Part shown: positions 1-6,085 of the stretch, piece by piece
How the letters are laid out: the number at the start of each line of letters is the position of its first letter
How positions within the stretch are numbered: the stretch's first letter is position 1
Source of the DNA: SIG607 sp045590395
Lineage (GTDB): Bacteria > Bacillota > Clostridia > Oscillospirales > Acutalibacteraceae
Assembly (NCBI GenBank): GCA_045590395.1
Contig: JAZNQX010000103.1
Coordinates: 1-6,085, forward strand
DNA length: 6,085 nt
Direction of reading: 5' to 3'
Program-made: the position numbers and the translations under genes
Notes under the pieces: generated by a model
What the model was told of the DNA's origin: nothing
The model's database searches: none
The model's input: only the letters and a program-made list of their open reading frames with translations

Positions 1-290
1 TCAGTAAGTAGGGCAGTCCACCAGGTTGAAAGGGGAGTAAATATTGCATAAAACAGAGCAACTTTAAGCATAGCGATAGGTATATTATTCGCCGAATAAA
101 AGGTGAATTTGCGGTTTAAAGTGAAATTCCAAACTACAGAAAGTATAAGGGAGATAAGGTAAGAAAACCAGTATTTAAGTTCTAATATTTCGTTAAGAAG
201 CGAAAAACTTGCAATCTGAATAATACCTGCGCTTGCGGAAAAAAGTACAAATTTAATTGTTCTTATAAATTCTTTTTTTGAGATACTCAT
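1..290 (-). CDS. GtrA-like small membrane protein, C-terminus cut off by window edge
   Basis: The reading frame starts at the ATG at 290-288 and stays open to base 1, giving 96 residues of an incomplete protein. Hydrophobic stretches lie at about residues 11-32, 41-55 and 71-87. Between the second and third is the short signature SVVWNFTLNRKFTF (51-64), the pattern typical of the GtrA family (PF04138). These are small four-helix membrane proteins of about 130-160 residues, linked in known cases to moving polyprenyl-phosphate-linked sugars across the membrane for cell-wall or surface-polymer glycosylation. The start is supported by a Shine-Dalgarno (AGGAAGTG, 296-303) five bases upstream and by a promoter just before it. 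The gene is divergent from the YitT-type gene at 384. Family assignment is fairly sure; the sugar substrate cannot be read from this piece, and no glycosyltransferase partner is visible in the window. Confidence 0.82.
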   Translation of the reverse strand, partial: MSISKKEFIRTIKFVLFSASAGIIQIASFSLLNEILELKYWFSYLISLILSVVWNFTLNRKFTFYSANNIPIAMLKVALFYAIFTPLSTWWTALLT

Positions 291-312
291 AAAATCACTT
301 CCTGATAGCAAT

Positions 313-341
313 ATAATAATATATGAAATAAAATTTTTCAA
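313..341 (-). promoter_or_regulatory. Sigma-A-type promoter for the GtrA-like gene
   Basis: On the minus strand TTGAAA (336-341) is followed after exactly 17 bases by TATTAT (313-318). Each hexamer matches five of six consensus bases. Transcription would start near 306, giving a leader of only about 16 bases that begins almost at the ribosome binding site (296-303). No operator-like inverted repeat is obvious. The surrounding 93-base divergent gap is very AT-rich, so chance matches are possible. Confidence 0.55.
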
Positions 342-383
342 GAATGTTTTAATAGAAATCAAAAATATGAAAAAGAGGAATTT

Positions 384-1238
384 ATGAAAAAAGAAATTAT
401 AAAAAAGCAAATTATTGATATCGGCTTTTATATTGTTGGCTCTATTGTTTACGCTACCTCTATTTCTATGTTTATTTCTCCTGCAAATATAAGTCCCGGC
501 GGCTTTACGGGAATAGCACTTATATTAAATTTTCTTTTTAAACTGCCTGTGGGCGTTACTATGCTTTTGCTTAATATACCTCTTATACTTATTTCCCTTA
601 AAAGACTTGGCTGGAGGTTTATTATAGGTACAGCTATAGCCACGCCCATAATGTCGCTATGCATAGATGTAGGAGAAAAGCTTATAAAGCCCTTTTACAG
701 TGATATTATCCTTTGTGCAATATTCGGCGGAATTCTATCCGGTGTAGGTCTTGGCCTTGTACTTCTGAGAGGTGCTACAACAGGCGGTATGGATATTATA
801 GGTAAACTGATAAACGACAAATATCCTCATTTTTCAATAGGCAGAATAATACTGCTTGGTGATGCGGTGGTAATTATACTGTCTGCTGTATGCTATAAAA
901 ATTTTTCCAATGCACTTTATTCTGCCGTAACGGTATTCATTTCTTCGGTAGTGGTAGATAAAATACTGTCAGGGGCAGACAGAGGAAAACTTATTTATAT
1001 AGTCACCGATAAAGCAAAGGAAATAAGCAAAAAAATTATAGAAGATGTGGAAAGAGGAGTTACCGTAATAAAGGCAACGGGCGCTTATTCGGGAGAAGAA
1101 AGACAAATGCTTATGTGTGCAGTGCGGGCGCATCAGGTAGTGACGGTGAATTCAATAGTTAAAGCCTTTGACGAAAAAGCCTTTATAATAATCTGCGATT
1201 CAGGGGAAATACGGGGTAACGGCTTTAAGCAGACTTAA
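384..1238 (+). CDS. YitT family membrane protein with C-terminal DUF2179 domain
   Basis: A complete 284-residue protein, the usual length for the family. The N-terminal two thirds is hydrophobic, with helices at about 11-31, 42-72, 79-95, 107-128, 152-170 and 176-195 (YitT membrane domain, PF02588). It includes the family signature RGATTGGMDIIG at 129-140. The C-terminal part (about 202-282) is a soluble DUF2179 domain (PF10035), recognised by GVTVIKATGAYSGEERQMLM (225-244), the AFIII segment near 266-270 and the closing GEIRGNGF. Members are widespread in Firmicutes, often in several copies per genome; their transport or signalling role is unknown, so no paralogue-specific symbol is given. 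The ATG at 384 is chosen because AGAGGA (374-379) lies just upstream. No convincing promoter could be picked for this gene. It is a single-gene unit, divergent from the GtrA-like gene and closed by the hairpin at 1241-1275. Confidence 0.93.
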   Translation: MKKEIIKKQIIDIGFYIVGSIVYATSISMFISPANISPGGFTGIALILNFLFKLPVGVTMLLLNIPLILISLKRLGWRFIIGTAIATPIMSLCIDVGEKLIKPFYSDIILCAIFGGILSGVGLGLVLLRGATTGGMDIIGKLINDKYPHFSIGRIILLGDAVVIILSAVCYKNFSNALYSAVTVFISSVVVDKILSGADRGKLIYIVTDKAKEISKKIIEDVERGVTVIKATGAYSGEERQMLMCAVRAHQVVTVNSIVKAFDEKAFIIICDSGEIRGNGFKQT

Positions 1239-1275
1239 AAAACTCTCATCAGAAATACTGATGAGAGTTTTTTTT
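1237..1275. terminator. Bidirectional rho-independent terminator between convergent genes
   Basis: A perfect 12-bp stem (AACTCTCATCAG at 1241-1252 pairing with 1258-1269) encloses the five-base loop AAATA. A run of eight T follows on the plus strand (1268-1275). The six A at 1237-1242 give a six-T run on the minus strand. It therefore fits the end of the YitT-type gene, whose stop codon is at 1236-1238, and equally the end of the small Asn-rich gene, whose stop is at 1277-1279. Confidence 0.93.
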
Positions 1276-1276
1276 A

Positions 1277-1393
1277 TTAGTTCTTGTTGTTATTGTTCTT
1301 TTTCTGCTGGTTGTTGTTATTATCCTTTTTATTCTGGTCGTTATTATTCTTCTTGTTCTGCTCGTTTTCATAGTTTTTATTCTTATCGTTCAT
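1277..1393 (-). CDS. 38-residue Asn/Lys-rich peptide, possible small spore protein
   Basis: This short frame (ATG at 1393-1391, TAA at 1279-1277) encodes 38 residues: 18 Asn, 9 Lys, 4 Gln, 3 Asp and 2 Glu, with Tyr8 and the initiator Met the only others. It has no hydrophobic core, no Cys and a net charge of about +4, so it is probably unfolded and cytosolic. Residues 12-36 are three imperfect tandem copies of an eight- to nine-residue unit: QNKKNNND, QNKKDNNNN and QQKKNNNN. Evidence that it is a real gene is the strong extended ribosome binding site at correct spacing, a candidate sporulation promoter, and a terminator starting right after the stop codon. It lies 52 bases downstream of tatD on the same strand. 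Very hydrophilic Asn/Gln/Lys-rich small proteins occur among minor and gamma-type small acid-soluble spore proteins, so a spore-core role is an inference; no named family is recognised. Confidence 0.7.
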   Translation of the reverse strand: MNDKNKNYENEQNKKNNNDQNKKDNNNNQQKKNNNNKN

Positions 1394-1396
1394 GAA

Positions 1397-1407
1397 ATCA
1401 CCCCACT
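1397..1407 (-). promoter_or_regulatory. Extended ribosome binding site of the small Asn-rich gene
   Basis: The minus strand reads AGTGGGGTGAT, matching 8 of 11 bases of the full anti-16S complement AAGGAGGTGAT, and sits three bases before the ATG so that the GG core has normal spacing. This fixes the start and supports translation of an otherwise easily overlooked frame. Confidence 0.75.
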
Positions 1408-1415
1408 TTCGATAG

Positions 1416-1444
1416 TAGTATTTACCGAACGTGAGGTGTTATTC
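1416..1444 (-). promoter_or_regulatory. Candidate sigma-G (forespore) type promoter
   Basis: On the minus strand GAATA (1440-1444) fits the Bacillus sigma-G -35 pattern GHATR. After 17 bases AATACTA (1416-1422) matches six of seven positions of a CATACTA-type -10. The start point would be near 1409, just before the ribosome binding site. The best vegetative alternative, TACTAT at 1412-1417, has no TTGACA-like -35 at the right distance. The elements are short and the call is by eye; readthrough from tatD is also possible because no terminator separates the two genes. Confidence 0.4.
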
Positions 1445-1445
1445 T

Positions 1446-2201
1446 TTAAATAATTTTGCTAAAAAGAGTTAGGGCATTTTTTCTGCAAATTTTTAAAACA
1501 TCGTCCTTGCTTATTCCTTTAATATCACCTATTTTTTCGGCAATATAGGGAATAAGAGAGGAATCGTTCCGCTTTCCTCTGAAGGGAACAGGCGCCAGAT
1601 AGGGCGCGTCGGTTTCAAGTAATAATTTTTCCATTGGTGTTTCAAGTATTACCTGAGGCAGAGCCTTTGTGTTTTTAAATGTGGCAACGCCGCCGATGCC
1701 GATATACATACCTGCCTTTATTACTTCTTTTGCCATTTCGGCACTTCCTGAAAAACAGTGGACAACGCCGTTTGGCTTATATTCCTTTATTATTTCAAGC
1801 GTGTCCTGATGTGCCTCACGGTCATGAACGATTATAGGAAGAGAAAGCTTTTTTGCAAGTTCTATCTGGGCTATAAAAGCTGCCTTTTGTTCTTCCTTAT
1901 TTTCTTTGTTCCAGTAATAATCAAGACCGATTTCGCCTATGGCTACAACCTTTTTTGAAACAAGGGATGAAAGGGCAGGTATATCCGCCTTTTGACGAGT
2001 CAGCTCCTCGGGATGATAGCCGATGGCAGCATATAAGAAGGGAAATTTTTCTGCAAGGGCTATACATTCCTTGGAAGATGCAGTATCTGTACCGCAGGTT
2101 ATAATTTCGCTTACATTATGCTCTTTGTTTAGTTTTAAGAGCAGTTCTTCTCTATCAAAAAACTGCTCATCGGTATAGTGAGAATGTGTATCAAAAATCA
2201 T
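1446..2201 (-). CDS. tatD: TatD-family metal-dependent hydrolase (deoxyribonuclease)
   Basis: A 251-residue protein of normal family length (PF01026), with the amidohydrolase-type TIM barrel and all metal ligands in order. These are HSH at 6-8, Glu90 in GEIGLDYYW (89-97), His126 in PIIVHDREA (122-130), His148 in VVHCFSG (146-152) and Asp198 in LLLETDAPYLAP (193-204), followed by the conserved RGKRN (208-212). Characterised members are divalent-metal-dependent 3'-5' exonucleases and DNases, and some act on D-aminoacyl-tRNA; the exact substrate here is unknown. The ATG at 2201-2199 is chosen because MIFDTHSH is the standard N-terminus. The frame is open 26 codons further up, but that stretch lies inside metG and resembles nothing in the family. 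The start follows the metG stop by one base (TAATATG) with no good Shine-Dalgarno, so translation is probably coupled to metG. The metG-tatD pair is a well-known Firmicute arrangement. Confidence 0.95.
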   Translation of the reverse strand: MIFDTHSHYTDEQFFDREELLLKLNKEHNVSEIITCGTDTASSKECIALAEKFPFLYAAIGYHPEELTRQKADIPALSSLVSKKVVAIGEIGLDYYWNKENKEEQKAAFIAQIELAKKLSLPIIVHDREAHQDTLEIIKEYKPNGVVHCFSGSAEMAKEVIKAGMYIGIGGVATFKNTKALPQVILETPMEKLLLETDAPYLAPVPFRGKRNDSSLIPYIAEKIGDIKGISKDDVLKICRKNALTLFSKII

Positions 2202-2202
2202 A

Positions 2203-4131
2203 TTATCTAATAACTGAGCCTGCAGGAATATCGTCGGCAAAAATAACCTTAACGGTTTCTTCGTCAACATCTGCCGCAAGTATCATACCCTGGGACTCTA
2301 CACCGCAAAGAACGGCGGGTTTAAGGTTTGATACAACAATTACGGTGTGGCCTATAAGCTCATCAGGGGTATAGTATTTAGCAATTCCGCTGGCAACGGT
2401 ACGGGGAGTGTTACTTCCGTCATCAAGGGTAAGTTTTAAAAGCTTTTTAGCTTTTTTAATTGGCTCACAAGCTACTACCTTTGCAGTTTTAAGCTGTACC
2501 TTCATAAAATCTTCAATGCCGATTTGAGCAAGGGTAACAGCGTTTACTGCCTCGTTTTCTTTCTTTGCTGCCTTCATTTTTTCTTCCATTTCTTTTGCTA
2601 ATTCTAAGAGCACCTTTTCGGTGTCAAGACGGGAGAAAATGGGGGAAGGAGTACCGACACTAAACTTATCCACAGCACAGAGCTTCATTTCGGTGTTATC
2701 ACAGCAAATCTGCTTTCTGATTTCCTCTGAGCACTTAGGCATAATGGGGGTAAGAAGCACCGATATAAGTCTTATATTTTCAAGCAGGTTATACATTACA
2801 GCACTTAGTCTTGCTTTGCTGTCTTCGTCCTTTGCAAGTACCCAAGGCATAGTTTCGTCAATATACTTATTGCATCTTCTTGCAAGGTCCATAACAGTTT
2901 CGCAGGCGTCAGCAGTGTGGTAAGAATCCATCTGCTGGTTAAACTTATTTATGGTCTCTTTTGCAAAGGCGTAAAGTTCTTCATCAAGGCTGTCTTTTTC
3001 TGCCTGTGCTAAAACAGTACCGCCGAAATACTTATTGGTCATTGCAATACTGCGGTTTACAAGGTTACCCAGAGTATTTGCAAGGTCGGTATTAAACTTG
3101 TTTATAAAGGCTTCATAGGTAATGTTACCGTCCTGAGCAAAGGGAACCTCGCTTAAAAGATAGTATCTTACAGCGTCACTGCCAAAACGGGCGGCTAATT
3201 CGTCGGCGTAAATAACATTGCCTTTAGATTTACTCATTTTATCCTCGCCGAAAAGCACCCAGGGGTGACCAAGCACCTGTTTTGGAAGCGGCTCACCAAG
3301 AGCCATAAGAATTATAGGCCAGTAAATAGTGTGGAAACGCACAATGTCCTTTCCTATAACGTGCAGGTCGGCAGGCCACAGTTTTTTGTACTGTTCGGTG
3401 GGGTTTTCGGTGTCATAGCCGATACCGGTAATATAGTTTGAAAGCGCGTCTATCCATACATAGATAACGTGCTTATCATCAAAATCAACGGGAACACCCC
3501 ATTTAAAAGAGGAACGGGAAACACACAGGTCAACAAGGCCCGGTTTAATAAAGTTATTTATCATTTCTGCCTTTCGTGCGGCGGGCAGGAAGAAATCAGG
3601 ATTATCTTCATAATACTTGACAAGGCGATCGGCATACTTTGAAAGCTTTAAGAAATATGCTTCTTCCTTTGAGTCAATTACCTCTCTGCCACAGTCGGGG
3701 CATTTGCCGTCTACAAGCTGAGAAGCGGTAAAGAAGGATTCACAGGGAACACAGTATTTGCCCTCATAAGAGCCTTTGTAAATGTCGCCCTGGTCATAAA
3801 GCTTTTTGAAAATCTTTTTAACGGCGGCTTCGTGGTCAGCATCGGTGGTACGGATAAATTTGTCGTACTGTGTATCAAGGCTGTCCCATACATCCTTTAT
3901 CTGACCTGAAATTTCGTCAACATAAGCCTTTGGCTCAATGCCTTTTGCCTTTGCATATTCCTCAATTTTCTGTCCGTGCTCATCGCTTCCTGTCATAAGG
4001 AAAACCTCATAGCCCTCCATTTTCTTGTGCCTTGCAATAGCATCGGCAAGAACAATGTCATAGGCATTGCCGATGTGTGGCTTTCGAGAGGTATAAGCAA
4101 TGGCGGTGGTAATATAAAATTTCTTGTTCAT
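2203..4131 (-). CDS. metG: Methionyl-tRNA synthetase with C-terminal tRNA-binding domain
   Basis: A class I aminoacyl-tRNA synthetase of 642 residues that joins methionine to tRNA-Met in the cytosol using ATP. The HIGH signature appears as HIGN (19-22), followed by TGSDEHGQK (47-55). A single zinc knuckle has paired cysteines at C127/C130 and C144/C147. The KMSKS loop is at 298-302 (DKMSKSKGN). An alpha-helical anticodon-binding domain spans about 340-510 and includes ETMPWVLAKD (426-435). After a Lys/Glu-rich linker (about 510-530) comes a Trbp111/EMAPII-like tRNA-binding domain (about 540-642) with DFMKVQLKTAKV, SGIAKYYTPDEL and ESQGMILAA. Length and order match the Bacillus/Clostridia dimeric form. 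The ATG at 4131 has AGGAG nine bases upstream. Only 24 bases separate it from the preceding gene, so it has no room for its own promoter or a T-box leader and is probably cotranscribed. No catalytic residue appears to be missing. Confidence 0.98.
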   Translation of the reverse strand: MNKKFYITTAIAYTSRKPHIGNAYDIVLADAIARHKKMEGYEVFLMTGSDEHGQKIEEYAKAKGIEPKAYVDEISGQIKDVWDSLDTQYDKFIRTTDADHEAAVKKIFKKLYDQGDIYKGSYEGKYCVPCESFFTASQLVDGKCPDCGREVIDSKEEAYFLKLSKYADRLVKYYEDNPDFFLPAARKAEMINNFIKPGLVDLCVSRSSFKWGVPVDFDDKHVIYVWIDALSNYITGIGYDTENPTEQYKKLWPADLHVIGKDIVRFHTIYWPIILMALGEPLPKQVLGHPWVLFGEDKMSKSKGNVIYADELAARFGSDAVRYYLLSEVPFAQDGNITYEAFINKFNTDLANTLGNLVNRSIAMTNKYFGGTVLAQAEKDSLDEELYAFAKETINKFNQQMDSYHTADACETVMDLARRCNKYIDETMPWVLAKDEDSKARLSAVMYNLLENIRLISVLLTPIMPKCSEEIRKQICCDNTEMKLCAVDKFSVGTPSPIFSRLDTEKVLLELAKEMEEKMKAAKKENEAVNAVTLAQIGIEDFMKVQLKTAKVVACEPIKKAKKLLKLTLDDGSNTPRTVASGIAKYYTPDELIGHTVIVVSNLKPAVLCGVESQGMILAADVDEETVKVIFADDIPAGSVIR

Positions 4132-4140
4132 ATCATAACA

Positions 4141-4145
4141 CTCCT
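4141..4145 (-). promoter_or_regulatory. Ribosome binding site of metG
   Basis: AGGAG on the minus strand lies nine bases before the metG ATG, inside the 24-base gap after the upstream gene. It fixes the start. The overlapping ATG five bases further upstream reads out of frame into an immediate TGA. Confidence 0.8.
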
Positions 4146-4155
4146 ATAGGGGAAT

Positions 4156-6085
4156 TTACGGTTTTGTAAAGAGATAAGCAATACTGCCTAAAATAAAGCA
4201 AATAAACTGATAAAGGGCAATAAATATGCCGGTTACATAACCTGATGCACTTCCGAAAAAGGCATAGCCGAATATTATTATTCCCAGCACTATTGTTACA
4301 TAGTGTATAATCTGTAAAATCGAAACAGCCTTTGTTGCTCTGTTTGCGGCAAATACCGTGGCGGCAAGGGCAGCGGCACCTTTTTTAATAACTGCACCAC
4401 TGTTCATACTGTCGGTATAGTTTGTGGCGGTTTTATACATGTGCACACCGCTTCCGCTCATAACCTTTATCGAGTCACTGTAAAGGTCAAAATAATCGCA
4501 AATCATTTCTTCGCTTATATTCTGGTCACAGTTGTTTATAAGAACGGTAAGTCCCATAGCTGTTATTCTGTCAAGTTCTTTGGCAATAGTGTGGCTTGGA
4601 ACATATCTCAGCACTATAAGAGCCAAAGCCTTTCCGTCGGCGGCAAGATAAACAGGGAAACAGCCGTCACTGAGTATTTTTTTATCAACCGACGAATCGG
4701 GAATTTCAACCTCGTGGGCTATCATAAGCGAACGGTTACCGATAAATATACGCTTATCGCCAACCCAACCCGTAATGCCTAATTTTTCTTCATATTTAAC
4801 CGAATCTGCAACAGGAATTTTTACTTCTTTGTTTGTTTCGGTAATCTTTTTGAAAACGTGCTTTAGCGGACTGCCTATAAAAGAGGTTATAGAACAAGCA
4901 CAGGCAATTATTTCTTCAAGGTTGTTTTCATTTAGTATTTTCATATCCGTAAGCTGAATACTGCCGTTTGGGAAAAGGTCGCCGCAGTCAATAACGCAGG
5001 CATTTGCCTGTTCAATAGCTCTGGCGGCTTTAACACCCGATATCATAGCACCGTAACGGCCGATATGCTTTGCCGTGTGGCTTAGCGGTAAAATAAAGCA
5101 GGCAAGGGAAGTAAGCGGCGCGAATAAAAGCGAAATAGAGGCGGCTACGGTTATTCCCGTCGGCAAACTTTCGCGGTAGAAACCGAAAGCAACACCTGCC
5201 AGCAAGGAAATGCCAAGGCTTAGGAAAAACAGAATTTTAACCTTGCCGTCAAAATCAACATCAATAGTGCTGTTTTTAATAAAGTCTGTAATATTTCTTG
5301 TGCGACGGGGCGCGGCAATCAGCACGTCACCATCTATGGCTCGTCTTGCCATTGCAAATGTGGTTGGGGCATCATCTATGAGAGTAATGCCATACTTATC
5401 TGAATTTGCGGCAATAAGAGTAAAGTTAGAGTACATATACTGGCTCTTTTTAAGGCGCCAGTAATCGCGGAAGGTAAGGGAAAGCACATTTGAAATGGCA
5501 ATACCGAAGGGGATTTGTGTATCAAGCCTTTCTATAAGAGAAAAAATTATTCCCACAAGGGATAAAACACAGGACAGAACAATAACCGTTTCGGCAGAGG
5601 TGCGTTTCCCCTTAAGCGTAATAAGTGACTTAAAGATATCTATATTGGCAAGTAAGGCTGCGGTAAAAGAAATCAAAGTGAATACCGCAAGGGTTGTGCT
5701 GAATGATGTCATCATATCAGCAAATGCGGGAAGCAAAAAGATACACAGCAATAAAAAACTTAAAGAGGAGACGATGAGCTTTATAAAGCTTGACCTTCTT
5801 GCCTTTAAAAGTTTAAAGCGTATCCGTTTTCTGTCATCAAGACTTATAAACTCATCCTCGACCTCAAAATCGTCATATTCTGTAGGAGTAGCGGCTTCCT
5901 CAAAGGTAGGTTCGGCGGCAGGCTTTTTGAAAAGCTCGTCGGAGATATCAACATCTCTTGTGTTGCCTATCATATCGTCGTTTATAAATACCGACATAGT
6001 GCCTGTAAAGTTTATGGGAGGCTCGGCCACAACCTTAGCATTGGTGTCGATGTCCGAAATATCGGGGACGCTTTCATCGTCTACT
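4156..6085 (-). CDS. P1B-type ATPase-like membrane pseudoenzyme, 5' end beyond window
   Basis: The frame is open from the window edge to a TAA at 4158-4156 (642 residues seen). An internal GTG at 6030 lacks a ribosome binding site, so the true start is probably outside; numbering here counts from that GTG. An acidic, probably disordered cytosolic region (to about 65) and a basic stretch (67-80) precede helices at about 83-104, 111-134, 147-165 and 172-187. A short cytosolic domain (189-264), helices at 265-284 and 290-316, a large cytosolic domain (317-565) and helices at 569-592 and 597-621 follow. This is the order of heavy-metal P-type ATPases, and local similarity is clear around 310-350 (PLSHTAKH, then AIEQANACVID) and at GDKRIFIGNRSLM (424-436). 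Yet DKTGT reads DCGDL (348-352), the CPC metal site is absent (about 304-309), no TGE is found, HP reads SP (387-388), TGD reads NCD (500-502) and GDGxND is lost. Pumping is unlikely; a regulatory or scaffolding role is guesswork. It lies 24 bases upstream of metG. Confidence 0.78.
   Translation of the reverse strand, partial: VDDESVPDISDIDTNAKVVAEPPINFTGTMSVFINDDMIGNTRDVDISDELFKKPAAEPTFEEAATPTEYDDFEVEDEFISLDDRKRIRFKLLKARRSSFIKLIVSSLSFLLLCIFLLPAFADMMTSFSTTLAVFTLISFTAALLANIDIFKSLITLKGKRTSAETVIVLSCVLSLVGIIFSLIERLDTQIPFGIAISNVLSLTFRDYWRLKKSQYMYSNFTLIAANSDKYGITLIDDAPTTFAMARRAIDGDVLIAAPRRTRNITDFIKNSTIDVDFDGKVKILFFLSLGISLLAGVAFGFYRESLPTGITVAASISLLFAPLTSLACFILPLSHTAKHIGRYGAMISGVKAARAIEQANACVIDCGDLFPNGSIQLTDMKILNENNLEEIIACACSITSFIGSPLKHVFKKITETNKEVKIPVADSVKYEEKLGITGWVGDKRIFIGNRSLMIAHEVEIPDSSVDKKILSDGCFPVYLAADGKALALIVLRYVPSHTIAKELDRITAMGLTVLINNCDQNISEEMICDYFDLYSDSIKVMSGSGVHMYKTATNYTDSMNSGAVIKKGAAALAATVFAANRATKAVSILQIIHYVTIVLGIIIFGYAFFGSASGYVTGIFIALYQFICFILGSIAYLFTKP

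Noticed and set aside
306..334. Plus-strand promoter for the YitT-type gene (TAGCAA, 17 bases, TAAAAT)
   Set aside because: The -35 matches only three of six bases and AT-rich sequence gives many TATAAT-like hits here, so none could be chosen with confidence.
2202..2279. An upstream in-frame ATG that would lengthen TatD by 26 residues
   Set aside because: The extra residues lie wholly inside the metG reading frame, resemble no TatD N-terminus, and the standard MIFDTHSH start follows the metG stop directly.
2621..2923. A 100-codon plus-strand frame opposite metG
   Set aside because: It is antisense to well-conserved metG sequence and has no translation signals or family features.
4132..4155. 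A T-box or other methionine-responsive leader before metG
   Set aside because: The gap is only 24 bases, far too short for a T-box, and no hairpin or terminator is present.
4441..5464. Open frames on the plus strand at 4441-4782, 4775-4957 and 5210-5464
   Set aside because: They lie antisense within the ATPase-like gene, have no ribosome binding sites or recognisable motifs, and are explained by the coding bias of the other strand.
6028..6030. GTG as the true start of the P-type-ATPase-like gene
   Set aside because: There is no properly spaced ribosome binding site, and the same frame continues open with similar acidic residues to the window edge, so the gene is treated as 5'-incomplete.
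4156..6085. Calling the ATPase-like gene a pseudogene
   Set aside because: There is no stop or frameshift in over 640 codons, the membrane helices are well kept, and the codon use matches metG; the motif changes look like divergence, not decay.

Overview
This 6,085-base window reads as a chromosomal segment of a low-GC Firmicute, most likely a spore-forming anaerobe of the Clostridia. The evidence is the AT-rich codon use (many ATA, AGA and TTT/CTT codons), strong purine-rich Shine-Dalgarno sites, a YitT-type membrane protein, and a methionyl-tRNA synthetase with a C-terminal tRNA-binding domain followed directly by a TatD-family gene, as in Bacillus and Clostridia. Nothing seen indicates a mobile element, phage, CRISPR array or RNA gene.

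Left part (1-1275): a GtrA-like small membrane protein runs leftward off the window edge (1-290, minus). It has a good sigma-A-type promoter in the 93-base divergent gap. A complete YitT/DUF2179 membrane protein (384-1238, plus) runs rightward and ends in a strong hairpin with T-tracts on both sides, which can stop transcription from both directions.

Right part (1277-6085, all minus): four genes appear to be one transcription unit, read from right to left. The first (4156-6085, start beyond the window) is an intact membrane protein with the layout of a P1B-type (heavy-metal) ATPase, but nearly all its catalytic and metal-binding motifs are replaced. It looks like a maintained pseudoenzyme. 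After 24 bases comes metG, then after a single base tatD, and 52 bases later a 38-codon gene for a peptide made almost only of Asn, Lys, Gln and acidic residues. The tatD-peptide gap carries a sequence resembling a forespore sigma-G promoter plus a good ribosome binding site, suggesting a spore-related small protein. It ends at the shared bidirectional terminator.

The two points most worth attention are the motif-less P-type-ATPase-like protein next to metG-tatD, and the small Asn-rich gene with its own candidate sporulation promoter. metG and tatD themselves look ordinary and functional. All homology calls rest on motif reading by eye; no database search was run.
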